A stretch of 64,000 nucleotides of DNA. Origin: Clostridium massiliamazoniense. Lineage in GTDB: Bacteria; Bacillota; Clostridia; Clostridiales; Clostridiaceae. Under the pieces are notes generated by a model, which ran no database searches, was not told the DNA's origin, and saw nothing but the letters and a program-made list of their open reading frames with translations. The stretch lies in the NCBI RefSeq assembly GCF_001403635.1, contig NZ_LN879468.1, positions 1,116,001-1,180,000 on the forward strand. Direction: 5' to 3'. A program made the translations under genes and the position numbers. Positions 1 to 8,621 of the stretch are shown here, one piece after another. Each line of letters starts with the position of its first letter. The first letter of the stretch is position 1.

Positions 1-262
1 TTATTTATAATACTTTCCTTTTTCATAATATACCTACTTTTCCTATGTAATAACTAAAATAATACTATATTAAATAAGCAGGCTACAGCCACGTCCATAA
101 TGAACGTGGTTTTACGCCCTTACTTATATATAATTCAAATAAACTGACTTCCTTTATTTATAATAATCTATCCTTATCATAAAATTAATCTCTTATTACT
201 TTATCATAAGCTAATCTAAAAATGTAATTAAATATTTATAACACTAATTACTAAGTACTTTA
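1..262. other. AT-rich left edge without a gene
   Basis: No convincing coding frame is visible. The only structure is a short hairpin with CCACGT and ACGTGG arms at 89-109, followed by a less AT-rich stretch. It resembles the subterminal hairpins of IS200/IS605-type elements, but no transposase is attached, so that identification is only a guess. Confidence 0.4.
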
Positions 263-856
263 TTATTTCTTATTATATACTAAATATCTCTTTATCTTAT
301 ACTTCCAATATATAGCTTTTTCTCTATCTATATCTTTTATTAATTCTAAAAACTCTTCAAGAACTCCTCTCTTCCATAAGCCTTTCATTAAGTGCCTTGG
401 ATAGGTTACTCTCTTTATATAATTTTTCTTTGGATCGATGACCATTAACTTACATGTCTCTGTGTTATAAAACAAATCTTTGCATCTTATATCAAGTCTT
501 TTAAATCTTAATCTATTAAACTCACATATCATATCATAAATTTCTCTTGCTAATATTTTATCCATTTTATGATTCTTTAAATATTTATCTAGTCTCTGGC
601 CCTCAACATAATCTCTAACTATATAATTGTCACCTATCTCATGTATTCTAGGAAAAAATCTAGAGCCTCTAACTCTTTTTAAAATATAAGCTTCATCTAT
701 CCATGATTGATGTCTTCTAAAAAACTTAACACTTCTATTATGACTAAGTAGAAAAACTATTCCATTATGTCCTTCACCTATCTTCACGGCATTTTTCATT
801 TCATCCTCAAGTTCCCTCGAAACTTCTAAAGAACTATAATCAAAATTTTTACTCAT
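263..856 (-). CDS. Small protein-kinase-like protein (197 aa)
   Basis: The protein looks like a minimal kinase fold. It has a glycine-rich loop GEGHNG at residues 27-32, a VAIK-type lysine in SVKFF (Lys44), a hinge-like segment RDYVEG, a degenerate catalytic loop around residues 120-130 (RLDIRCKDLFYN, Asp present but no HRD) and IDPKK where DFG is expected. Such small proteins are seen in clostridia next to or among spore genes, but the substrate is unknown. The ATG has a good GAGGATG site. Gly27 and Lys44 sit at the same residue numbers in the 6445-6972 protein, so the two are probably paralogues. It may be a pseudokinase. Confidence 0.6.
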   Translation of the reverse strand: MSKNFDYSSLEVSRELEDEMKNAVKIGEGHNGIVFLLSHNRSVKFFRRHQSWIDEAYILKRVRGSRFFPRIHEIGDNYIVRDYVEGQRLDKYLKNHKMDKILAREIYDMICEFNRLRFKRLDIRCKDLFYNTETCKLMVIDPKKNYIKRVTYPRHLMKGLWKRGVLEEFLELIKDIDREKAIYWKYKIKRYLVYNKK

Positions 857-947
857 TTCATCCTCTAGATAATATTACTTTATTAATTATATGATAAAAA
901 TAAAAAAAAGAGACACTTTCGACAACAAATTGCAAAAGAATCTCCAT

Positions 948-1033
948 TGGTGCAGATAATGGGACTTGAACCCATACGAGCATAAGCTCACTACCCCCTC
1001 AAGATAGCGTGTCTGCCATTCCACCACATCTGC
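948..1033 (-). tRNA. tRNA-Leu (anticodon GAG)
   Basis: The minus strand folds as a class II tRNA. It has a 7-bp acceptor GCAGATG/TATCTGC, discriminator A and an encoded CCA. The anticodon stem CTATC/GGTAG encloses loop TTGAGGG, which gives anticodon GAG. A long variable arm (TGAGC..GCTCG) and a GGTTCAAGTCC T-arm are present. The GAG anticodon reads CTC and CTT leucine codons. It stands alone, not in a tRNA cluster. Confidence 0.95.
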
Positions 1034-1149
1034 ACATATTAAATTAAACCTTATTATAATTATGGTAACATATTCAAACACTAATGTAAACTAAATTTCT
1101 AATTATTTTCTTATCTCATAAATTTATCTGATAACTAACTAAAATTCAA

Positions 1150-1462
1150 AAAGGGGCTGTATCAAATTTAGCACCTTAATTTATATTACTTTTATAAATG
1201 TATTTTTTCATCTGCCGAGATAGTTATATAGGTACAAAATGCTGTGACCATTGAACTAGTGCTAGAAGCTCTTTATTTTTGAACAATAGTTTCGTGAAAA
1301 AATTTCCATTATTTAAACGAAGTGAGTTTGGAAATTTTAGAAACTGTTGTAGAAAAAATATTGGAGCTTCTTTACGTAAGTGAGTGGTCACAAATGATGA
1401 ACCTATATGGCTAGATAAAAGGCAGAGGAGATGTATCTGTAATTTGATACATCCCCTCTTCT
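1150..1462. repeat. Palindromic intergenic element, copy A (about 310 bp)
   Basis: This is one of at least five related copies (the others start at 8403, 26649, 49771 and 61349). The right end is a GGATGTATC-type hairpin (1425-1458) that starts 12 bp from the slt stop codon. The left end carries an AGGGGCTGTATC/GGTGCTAAATTTGATACAGCCCC-like segment. Between them lie long imperfect inverted arms (TATATAGG...TGTGACCATT and its partner) plus an inner pair of arms, so the whole element is nearly palindromic. Copy A is full length. It lies in the opposite orientation to copies B-D, but in the same polarity relative to the adjacent stop codon. Confidence 0.85.
1425..1458 (-). terminator. Hairpin ending the polA-coaE-slt transcript
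   Basis: Read on the minus strand, GAGGGGATGTATC pairs with GATACATCTCCTC around an 8-nt loop, just after the slt stop codon. The downstream U-tract is weak (TGCCTTTTAT). It forms the end of repeat copy A. Confidence 0.65.
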
Positions 1463-1470
1463 TAGTTTAT

Positions 1471-2016
1471 TTAATCATATATTGTCTTATATATGTTTTT
1501 ATATGCCTCTACTTTTTTTACGTATTTATCTGTTTCTTTAAAAGGTATATAATCTAATTTATCTCCATTTTTCGAGTATCTTGGGTCCTCTAACCATTTT
1601 TGAACATTACCTATTCCTGCATTATAGGCAGCTATGGCTATTTCTTCACTTTCTGATTCGTCTAATAAATACCTTAAATACCAACAACCAAATCTTATGT
1701 TTGTTTCTGGATCCTTAAGCATTTCCTTCTGAAAATTAGTGACATCTAACTTTTCTGCTATCCATTGCCCTGTATCTCCTGTTATTTGCATAAGTCCATT
1801 AGCTGCTTTATGAGATACAATATTAGGATTAAAGTTACTTTCTGCCTTCATAACTGCCATAACAAGCATAGGATCTAAATCATACTCATTACTATATTCT
1901 ATAACATAATCACTATACTTCATTGGAAAAAGTACACCTTTTAATAATAAATAACTAGCCCCTAAGATAAAAAACGTAAATACTGCTAAAAATACTAATC
2001 TAAATTTTTTTTTCAT
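1471..2016 (-). CDS. Membrane-anchored lytic transglycosylase, SLT family (181 aa)
   Basis: A single N-terminal hydrophobic segment (about residues 8-30) is followed by a goose-lysozyme-like SLT domain. The catalytic glutamate is Glu59 in MKAESNFN, with the family motifs GLMQIT and AYNAGIGNV. The enzyme cleaves the MurNAc-GlcNAc bond of peptidoglycan outside the membrane to give anhydro ends. It starts with ATG behind AGGGG. It follows coaE by 9 bp, so the order polA-coaE-slt is probably one transcript, and it ends at the hairpin at 1425-1458. The length is typical of the short clostridial and bacillar YjbJ-like SLT proteins. Confidence 0.9.
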   Translation of the reverse strand: MKKKFRLVFLAVFTFFILGASYLLLKGVLFPMKYSDYVIEYSNEYDLDPMLVMAVMKAESNFNPNIVSHKAANGLMQITGDTGQWIAEKLDVTNFQKEMLKDPETNIRFGCWYLRYLLDESESEEIAIAAYNAGIGNVQKWLEDPRYSKNGDKLDYIPFKETDKYVKKVEAYKNIYKTIYD

Positions 2017-2025
2017 TCTTTACCC

Positions 2026-2628
2026 CTATTTTTTATATAAATTTAATAACTCTATAAAATCGTCAACTTGTTCCTTCGTCTTTATTATGTTATTACTATT
2101 GTCTATTACTAGATTAACAAATTCCTTCTTTTTTTCCAAGCTCCACTGTGCATTAATTCTATTGACAGCTTCATTTTGTGTTAATTTATCTCTAAATTTT
2201 AATCTTTCTATTTGCACTTGTAATGTTACCCAAACAAGTACCATCATATCTAGTTCTTTATGATAACCATTTTCTATAAGAGTTGCCCCATCTAATACAA
2301 CTAATTGTTCTCCATTTTTTTCATGAACTTTAAAAGCTTCATCTATTTCCTTTTTAATATAAGGCATTATTATAGCTTCATATTTTAATCTTTCTTTCTG
2401 AAACCTAAATATATGATTTCCAAATTCTCTTCTTCTAAATTCTCCACGCCAATCGAAAAAAGTCCCCCCAAAAGTTAATCTTACTTCCTCTAATATTTCA
2501 GGGTACTTAGAAAGGACCTCTTTAGCTATCTCATCAGCATCAATAACTTTAAAACCACTTTCCTTTAACATTGAAGATATGGTGCTCTTTCCTGAACATA
2601 TTCCACCAGTAAGCCCTACCTTAATCAA
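2026..2628 (-). CDS. coaE: Dephospho-CoA kinase
   Basis: This enzyme catalyses the last step of coenzyme A synthesis, the ATP-dependent 3'-phosphorylation of dephospho-CoA. The P-loop GGICSGKST lies at the extreme N-terminus. DADEIAKEVL and the LID-like segment RLKFRDKLT follow. The length (200 aa) is normal. An ATG three codons further upstream (2637) abuts its GAAAGG site without a spacer, so I prefer the TTG at 2628, which gives an N-terminus MIKVGLTGG and a 9-nt spacer. The gene follows polA by a few bases, a usual pairing in Firmicutes. Confidence 0.93.
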   Translation of the reverse strand: MIKVGLTGGICSGKSTISSMLKESGFKVIDADEIAKEVLSKYPEILEEVRLTFGGTFFDWRGEFRRREFGNHIFRFQKERLKYEAIIMPYIKKEIDEAFKVHEKNGEQLVVLDGATLIENGYHKELDMMVLVWVTLQVQIERLKFRDKLTQNEAVNRINAQWSLEKKKEFVNLVIDNSNNIIKTKEQVDDFIELLNLYKK

Positions 2629-2642
2629 CCTTCTCATCCTTT

Positions 2643-5264
2643 CTATTTCGCTTCATACCATGTCTTTCCTATATTTATGTCTACATCTAAAGGTACATCT
2701 AATTTTAAAACATTTTCCATCTTGTCTTTTACAAGATCCTTTACTTCCTCTAGCTCATCTTTATCTACATTCAGAATAAGTTCATCATGTACTTGAAGTA
2801 TTAATTTACTCTTTAGCTTTCTATTCTTTAATTCTTCAGACACATTAACCATAGCAAGTTTAATTATATCAGCTGCTGTTCCTTGAATAGGTGCATTCAT
2901 TGCAAGTCTTTCACCTAAAGCTTTAACAATTTTATTACTTGCTTTTATTTCTGGTATAAATCTTCTTCTATTTAACATTGTCTTTACATATCCTAAGTCT
3001 TTAGCTTCCTCTAAAACACCATCAATAAACTTTTTAATATTTGGATATCTTTCAAAATATATATCCATATATTCCTTAGCTTCTTTTCTAGTTATTTTTA
3101 AATCTTGAGAAAGACTAAAATCACTTATTCCATATATTATACCAAAGTTAACTGCCTTCGCTCTACTTCTCATAATACTTGTTACCTCTGAAGGTTCTAC
3201 ATTGAATACTTCAGCTGCAGTTCTAGTATGAATATCTGAATGTTCGTTGAATGCCTTTATCATATTAGCATCCTGTGACATATGTGCAAGTACTCTAAGT
3301 TCTATTTGTGAATAATCCGCTGAAAGAATGAAATCATCCTTTTCTCTAGGTATAAAGACTTTTCTTATTTCTCTACCCATTTCATATTTTATTGGTATAT
3401 TTTGAAGATTAGGTTCTGTTGAAGATAATCTTCCTGTTGTAGTTACCGTTTGATTAAAGGTAGAATGGATAGCTCCATCAACATCAATAACATTCTTAAG
3501 ACCTTCTACATAAGTTGAATATATTTTTGATAATTGTCTGAAATAAGTTATCTTATCTATTATAGGATGTTTATCTCTAAGCTTATCTAAAACATCAGCA
3601 TTAGTTGAATAACCTGTTTTTGTTTTCTTTATAACTGGTAAATCTAATTTTTCAAAAAGTATTTTTCCAAGTTGCTTAGGTGAATTTATGTTAAATTCCT
3701 CTTCAGCTAATTCAAATATTTCTCCCTGTGACTTTTCTATTTCACTCTTAAATTTAATTGATAAATCATCAAGCATAGCACCATCAACTTTAAATCCAAT
3801 GGCTTCCATATCACTTAAAGCTATTGTTAGAGGTAACTCTATTTTATATAATAATTCCTCCATAGCTTCTTCTTTAATTCTATCCTTTAAAACCTCAGTT
3901 AACTTATGCATATAAGTTAAAAGAATTTCATTTTTATATTCCTCTTCATATTTAGGATATTCACTTAGGTATATATTAATTATTTCTTCTAATGGATAGT
4001 TCCCCTTTGAAGAATCAATTAAATATGCTGCTATTTCACAATCAAATACTATTCCTTTTAATGTGATATTATGCTTAATTAAAACTTTTAAAGCATCTTT
4101 TACCTTATAAGTATTTTTTTCTATTTTTTTATTTTCAAATATTTCTTTTAATAATACAAAGGATTCTTTATTACCTATTAAAGCTTTAAAGTCTAAACTA
4201 TAATTTAAACTCTTTGTATTTAAGAATATTTTTTCTATATTAAGAGTAGAAAATCTATCTTCCTCTGAAAACTTAAATATTAAGAAAATTTCCTTTTCTA
4301 TATTTTCTTTAAGTTCTTTTAACTCTTCTATATTCTTAACTTCCTTGTAATTAGCTTCTTCCATAACTTCTTCTTCAAGAACCATATTATCTGAATTAGC
4401 AAAAACATTAAGTCTTTCATCTGTTATTTTTATTTCAAGATCTCTATAGAAATTTCTTAATGCATTTAAATCACAATTATCCTGTGACTTTATTTCCTCT
4501 AAATCAAAATCAATTGGAACTTCAGTCATTATTGTTGCTAATTTCTTAGAAAATATAGCCTGTTCACTATATTCAGTTAAATTTTCTTTTAACTTCTTTC
4601 CACTGATGTTCTCTATGTTATTTAACACTTCTTCAATTGAACCATAAGTATTAATTAATTTGAAAGCAGTTTTTTCTCCTATTCCTGGAACCCCTGGTAT
4701 ATTATCTGATTTATCACCCATAAGTCCTTTTACATCTATAAATTGAGTAGGAGTAACTCCAAATTCATCAATCATTCTTTGTTCATCATAAACTTCTTTT
4801 TCTGAAACACCTTTTTTAGTAATACAAACCTTTATATTTTCTCTGGCTAACTGTAATGCATCCTTATCTCCAGTTATAATATAAACTTCAATTCCTTTAC
4901 TTGCTGCAAAATTAGCAAGAGTACCTATTATATCATCAGCTTCAAATCCTTCTAATTCGTATATTGTAACTGATAATAGCTTTAAAAACTCTTTAACTAT
5001 TGGCAATTGCTGTGCAAGTTCTGGTGGCATTTTTTTTCTTCCTGCCTTATAATCTTTATACTCTAAATGTCTAAAAGTTGGTGCCTTTTTATCAAAAGTA
5101 GCAACTATATAATCTGGATTTATATCTTCTTTAAGTTTAAGAAGCATATTAGAAAATCCATAAACTGCATTTGTATAAGTTCCTTTTTTATTGCTTAATA
5201 AAGGTAAAGCATAAAAAGCTCTATTTATTAAGCTATTTCCATCTAATATTATTAATTTCTCCAT
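2643..5264 (-). CDS. polA: DNA polymerase I
   Basis: This is a 873-aa family A polymerase for Okazaki fragment processing and repair. Residues 1-290 are the 5'-nuclease domain (DGNSLINRAFYAL, DKKAPTFRH, DVKGLMGDKSDNIPG). The middle third is the 3'-5' exonuclease fold without recognisable catalytic carboxylates, as usual in Firmicute PolA. The polymerase domain carries DYSQIELRVLAHMS (motif A), RSRAKAVNFGIIYG (motif B) and QVHDELIL (motif C). An in-frame ATG at 5276 overlaps the GGAGG ribosome site, so the ATG at 5264 is taken as the start. It is the first gene of the polA-coaE-slt unit. Confidence 0.97.
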   Translation of the reverse strand: MEKLIILDGNSLINRAFYALPLLSNKKGTYTNAVYGFSNMLLKLKEDINPDYIVATFDKKAPTFRHLEYKDYKAGRKKMPPELAQQLPIVKEFLKLLSVTIYELEGFEADDIIGTLANFAASKGIEVYIITGDKDALQLARENIKVCITKKGVSEKEVYDEQRMIDEFGVTPTQFIDVKGLMGDKSDNIPGVPGIGEKTAFKLINTYGSIEEVLNNIENISGKKLKENLTEYSEQAIFSKKLATIMTEVPIDFDLEEIKSQDNCDLNALRNFYRDLEIKITDERLNVFANSDNMVLEEEVMEEANYKEVKNIEELKELKENIEKEIFLIFKFSEEDRFSTLNIEKIFLNTKSLNYSLDFKALIGNKESFVLLKEIFENKKIEKNTYKVKDALKVLIKHNITLKGIVFDCEIAAYLIDSSKGNYPLEEIINIYLSEYPKYEEEYKNEILLTYMHKLTEVLKDRIKEEAMEELLYKIELPLTIALSDMEAIGFKVDGAMLDDLSIKFKSEIEKSQGEIFELAEEEFNINSPKQLGKILFEKLDLPVIKKTKTGYSTNADVLDKLRDKHPIIDKITYFRQLSKIYSTYVEGLKNVIDVDGAIHSTFNQTVTTTGRLSSTEPNLQNIPIKYEMGREIRKVFIPREKDDFILSADYSQIELRVLAHMSQDANMIKAFNEHSDIHTRTAAEVFNVEPSEVTSIMRSRAKAVNFGIIYGISDFSLSQDLKITRKEAKEYMDIYFERYPNIKKFIDGVLEEAKDLGYVKTMLNRRRFIPEIKASNKIVKALGERLAMNAPIQGTAADIIKLAMVNVSEELKNRKLKSKLILQVHDELILNVDKDELEEVKDLVKDKMENVLKLDVPLDVDINIGKTWYEAK

Positions 5265-5328
5265 ATTTTCCTCCATAAGTTGAAATACCTATTAAATATA
5301 GTATTTCCATAGCTTGAATGTTTATAAT

Positions 5329-6243
5329 TTAAAAAATGCTTAAATCTAATTCTTTAACCAGGTCTTCAAGCAAATTTATACCTGCTACACTATTTCCCTT
5401 AGCATTTAATGCTGGACCGAATATTCCAATTCCAAGCTTATTAGGTACAGCACACATTATGCCTCCACCAACACCACTCTTAGATGGAATTCCTACTCTA
5501 ACAGCATATTTTCCTGATTCATCATATAATCCACAAGTTGTCATTACCGCCTTAACAATTTTACAAATCTCCTTAGATACTATTCTTTCTCCATTCCAAG
5601 GTAATATTCCATCATTAGCTAATACGCAACCTAATTTAGCTAAATCAACAGTAGTTACCTCTATAGAACATTGTTTAAAATAAATATCTAATATTTCACT
5701 TACATTACCTTCTAGATAATTAGTACTTTTCATGAAATACGCAAGAGACCTATTTCTATCTCCTGTCTCGCTTTCTGAATGATATACAGACTCGTTAATA
5801 TTTAAATCCTTATTATCCATAATTTTTCTAGAAAACTCTAGTATTCTATTAAATTTTTCATCCTTATCTTTTCCCTTTATAAGGGAAGTTGTCACTATAG
5901 CCCCTGAATTAACTAACGGATTATAAGGTTTATTTTTTTTCTTTATCTCTAAATTAACTATGCTATTAAAACTATATCCTGTTGGTTCAACAGATACTCT
6001 ACTAAAAACATATTCTTTCCCATTATCTGAAAGCGCTAACATTAAAGTTATAACCTTTGAAATACTTTGAATAGTAAATTTTTTATCACAAGCTCCAGCC
6101 TTATATATTTCCCCAGACAATGTAATTATACATGCACCTAAATCATCTGCTTCAGCCTTAGCTAACTCTGGAATATATGAAGCAACATTCCCTTTAGATG
6201 CATATTCCTTATTTTTTTCAATTAAATTTTCTAGTAACATCAT
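5329..6243 (-). CDS. glsA: Glutaminase
   Basis: This is a serine-dependent glutaminase that hydrolyses glutamine to glutamate and ammonia in the cytosol. It is a 304-aa protein of the beta-lactamase-like fold with the S-x-x-K catalytic motif in FTIQSISKV (Ser60, Lys63). Family blocks YNPLVNSGAI, ETGDRNRSLAY and SGVGGGIM are present. A GTG three codons upstream sits inside the ribosome site AAGGGTG, so the ATG at 6243 is chosen. It is a single-gene unit with a striking hairpin in its leader (6263-6304). It is divergent from the mini-kinase gene at 6445. Confidence 0.95.
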   Translation of the reverse strand: MMLLENLIEKNKEYASKGNVASYIPELAKAEADDLGACIITLSGEIYKAGACDKKFTIQSISKVITLMLALSDNGKEYVFSRVSVEPTGYSFNSIVNLEIKKKNKPYNPLVNSGAIVTTSLIKGKDKDEKFNRILEFSRKIMDNKDLNINESVYHSESETGDRNRSLAYFMKSTNYLEGNVSEILDIYFKQCSIEVTTVDLAKLGCVLANDGILPWNGERIVSKEICKIVKAVMTTCGLYDESGKYAVRVGIPSKSGVGGGIMCAVPNKLGIGIFGPALNAKGNSVAGINLLEDLVKELDLSIF

Positions 6244-6262
6244 GCTAATCACCCTTTCTTTT

Positions 6263-6304
6263 AAATAGGCTATAAGGTTAATATGTTAACCTCATAGCCT
6301 ATTT
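6263..6304 (-). promoter_or_regulatory. Long hairpin in the glsA leader
   Basis: AAATAGGCTAT and GGTTAA pair with TTAACC and ATAGCCTATTT across 42 bp. The structure ends about 12 nt before the glsA ribosome site and is not followed by a U-tract. It could be an mRNA-stabilising or regulatory structure or a protein operator. A TATAAT-like -10 box lies upstream at about 6339-6344. Confidence 0.5.
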
Positions 6305-6444
6305 AAAAGGATTTACTCAATATCCTTACAGTGTAATTATACAGCCCATAAAAAATATTATCTACCCTTTACTAAAAATTATTGTTCCATTTAATAATTA
6401 TTATTCATAATCTAAATAGTAGTAATTATAGGAGAAATTTATTA

Positions 6445-6972
6445 ATGAAGCTAACAACTGAAAACCTTCGAATATTAAATAATTTTTCCAATAGTGATTT
6501 TAAAAAGCATTTTAAATTTCTTGGTGAAGGAATAGCAAGAAAAGTTTATTCATTAAATAATGAGCTTGTAGTAAAAGTTGCTAAAAATAATCCTGATGGA
6601 TATCATCAAAATTTCGTAGAGGAATATGTTTATTATAACGCTCCTGCCCGTATAAAAAGATATCTTTGTCCCATTTATTATTCTACAGATAGATTAATAA
6701 TAATGAGAAAGGCATTACCTTATAATAAATATTTAAATAAGAATGTTTATATAGATTTAAATGAAATTCGTGATGAACCTTCTGTAAAAAAGGATATTGA
6801 AGATTTAATCTCTAATTTCTATCTCTTTAGAAATGATATTTTTAGTTCTAGATCTTGGGGAATAGTTGATAATAACTTTTATTTAATTGATTTTGGTTGC
6901 ACATCAAACTTTGGTGATTCCTATTATGACACAATAAGAGGAATTTATTATGACAAATCTCCTTTCAATTAA
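6445..6972 (+). CDS. Small protein-kinase-like protein (175 aa)
   Basis: Kinase hallmarks are a glycine-rich GEG at residues 27-29, the lysine of VVKVAK (Lys44), a hinge region LIIMRKALPYN and an intact IDFG motif near residue 148. No clear HRD loop can be seen; SRSWGIVDNNFYLIDFG takes its place. The start is the ATG behind AGGAG at 6430; the frame is open further upstream but lacks a ribosome site there. It resembles the 263-856 protein in size and motif positions. Substrate and partner are unknown. It is divergently placed to glsA. Confidence 0.65.
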   Translation: MKLTTENLRILNNFSNSDFKKHFKFLGEGIARKVYSLNNELVVKVAKNNPDGYHQNFVEEYVYYNAPARIKRYLCPIYYSTDRLIIMRKALPYNKYLNKNVYIDLNEIRDEPSVKKDIEDLISNFYLFRNDIFSSRSWGIVDNNFYLIDFGCTSNFGDSYYDTIRGIYYDKSPFN

Positions 6973-7005
6973 TAAATTTTTGTTAACTTTTTATTATTTT
7001 TTTGT

Positions 7006-7034
7006 TTGTACTACTAGTAAAATTGAATTATAAT
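7006..7034 (+). promoter_or_regulatory. Sigma-A type promoter of the aminopeptidase gene
   Basis: TTGTAC (7006-7011), a 17-bp spacer and TATAAT (7029-7034) lie about 120 bp before the ATG at 7157. Confidence 0.65.
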
Positions 7035-7156
7035 AGAATATAACTTAAATTTAGTTAATTTAGATAGATTTAACTAGGGTATTTTAAAGCTATACCTTAA
7101 GTTAAATCTTACTATATACAAAAATTTATAATCTTAAAGAAAGGTGTGATTACTCC

Positions 7157-8395
7157 ATGATCGAAAATATGGAAAACTTATTACAAAAATATGCTAAACT
7201 TGCTATACAAACAGGTGTTAATATTCAAAAGAACCAAACTTTAGTTATAAACTCTCCAATAGAATGTGCTTCTTTCACAAGAATGCTTGTAAAAGAAGCT
7301 TACTTAGTGGGAGCTAAAGAAGTAGTTGTTCATTGGAATGATGAATTAACTGGTAAATTAAAATTTGAATATTCACCTATGGAAGTATTCGAAAACGTAC
7401 CTGAATGGGTTAAACAATCTAGATTAAGCTATGCAAAAGAAGGAGCTGCATTTTTAAGTATATCAGCATCAGACCCTGAGTTATTAAAAGATGTTGATCC
7501 TGCTAAAGTTGCCGCTTCAAGAAAAGCTTCTAGCATCGCTTCTAAAGAATTCAGCGAAAGACTTATGAGCAATGTAAATGCTTGGTCAATCGTTTCAATT
7601 CCTACAAAAGGTTGGGCTAAAAAAGTATTCCCTGACATGCCAATAGAAGAAGCAGTAGATAAATTATGGGATGCTATCTTCAAAATCGTAAGAGTTAATG
7701 AAGAAGATCCAGTTGAAGCTTGGGAGAAACATAAAAATAATCTTAAAGATAAGATGGATTATTTAAATAGCAAAAAAGTTAAATCATTACACTATACAAA
7801 TTCATTAGGAACAGATTTAGTTCTTGAACTTGCTCCTAAACACCTTTGGGTTGGTGGTGCTGAACATACTCAAGATGGTACTGAATTTATTGCTAATATG
7901 CCAACAGAAGAAGTATTTTCAATGCCTTTAAAAACTGGTGTTAATGGTATAGTTTATAGTGCAAAACCTTTAAACTACGGTGGAAACTTAATAGATAACT
8001 TCTCTTTAACTTTTAAAGATGGTAGAGTTGTTGATTTCACAGCAGAAAAAGGTGCTGATACATTAAAACATCTTCTTGATACAGATGAAGGTGCTAAATA
8101 TCTTGGTGAAGTTGCTTTAGTTCCTTATGATTCTCCAATATCAAATTCAGGAATAATCTTCTTCAATACACTTTACGATGAAAATGCTTCTTGTCACTTA
8201 GCTTTAGGAAAAGCATATTCATTATGTGTTGAAAATGGAGAAAAACTTTCAGAAGAAGAATTAGCTAAAGAAGGTGCAAATGATTCACTAACTCATGTTG
8301 ACTTTATGATAGGTACTAAAGACCTAAATATAACAGCAACAACTACAACTGGTGAAACATTTAAAGTATTCGAAAACGGAAACTGGGCATTCTAA
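7157..8395 (+). CDS. ampS: Metallo-aminopeptidase, M29 family
   Basis: This 412-aa cytosolic exopeptidase of the thermophilic aminopeptidase (AmpS/PepS/AmpT) family removes N-terminal residues from peptides and needs divalent metal ions. Family features are the N-terminal LLQKYAKLAIQTGVNIQKNQ, the NMPTEEVF block with metal-binding glutamates, LGEVALVPYDSPIS, and the C-terminal CHLALGKAY and THVDFMIG segments that supply His/Asp ligands. The ATG follows AAAGGTGTG. It has its own promoter and ends convergent to the 8622 gene with repeat copy B between them. Confidence 0.93.
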   Translation: MIENMENLLQKYAKLAIQTGVNIQKNQTLVINSPIECASFTRMLVKEAYLVGAKEVVVHWNDELTGKLKFEYSPMEVFENVPEWVKQSRLSYAKEGAAFLSISASDPELLKDVDPAKVAASRKASSIASKEFSERLMSNVNAWSIVSIPTKGWAKKVFPDMPIEEAVDKLWDAIFKIVRVNEEDPVEAWEKHKNNLKDKMDYLNSKKVKSLHYTNSLGTDLVLELAPKHLWVGGAEHTQDGTEFIANMPTEEVFSMPLKTGVNGIVYSAKPLNYGGNLIDNFSLTFKDGRVVDFTAEKGADTLKHLLDTDEGAKYLGEVALVPYDSPISNSGIIFFNTLYDENASCHLALGKAYSLCVENGEKLSEEELAKEGANDSLTHVDFMIGTKDLNITATTTTGETFKVFENGNWAF

Positions 8396-8402
8396 AAAAA
8401 TA

Positions 8403-8612
8403 AGAAGAGGATGTATCAAATTACAGATACATCCTCTTTGCCTTTTATCTAGCTATATAGGTTCACCATTTGTGACCACTCACCTACGTAAAGAAGCTCT
8501 AATACTAGTTCAATGGTCACAGCATTTTGTACCTATATAGCTATCTCGGCAGATGAAAAAAATACGTTTATATAACTTATAAATTAAGGGGCTGATAATA
8601 CAGCCCCTTCTC
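8403..8612. repeat. Palindromic intergenic element, copy B (about 210 bp, internally deleted)
   Basis: It begins 8-10 bp after the aminopeptidase stop codon with a GGATGTATC/GATACATCC hairpin. It then carries the outer arms CTATATAGGTTCACCATTTG and its partner ending in TTGTACCTATATAG. It ends with AGGGGCTG/CAGCCCCTT, which can terminate both converging genes. Compared with copies A and C, the inner arms (about 100 bp) are missing, with the junction near 8504. Confidence 0.85.
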
Positions 8613-8621
8613 CTTTTTTAA

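Noticed and set aside
80-125. Hairpin resembling an IS200/IS605 end
   Set aside because: No transposase, no second end and no flanking repeat in the window; the likeness is too weak.
887-1081. Open frame on the minus strand over the tRNA
   Set aside because: It spans the whole tRNA-Leu gene and has no ribosome site or recognisable product.
3900-4500. Missing exonuclease residues in the middle of PolA
   Set aside because: Loss of 3'-5' exonuclease carboxylates is normal for Firmicute DNA polymerase I, so it is not a finding.
8352-8540. Plus-strand frame at the end of the aminopeptidase
   Set aside because: It lies in another frame of that gene and in repeat copy B; the similar frame at 26655-26891 comes from copy C. 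These are side effects of the repeat, not a gene family.
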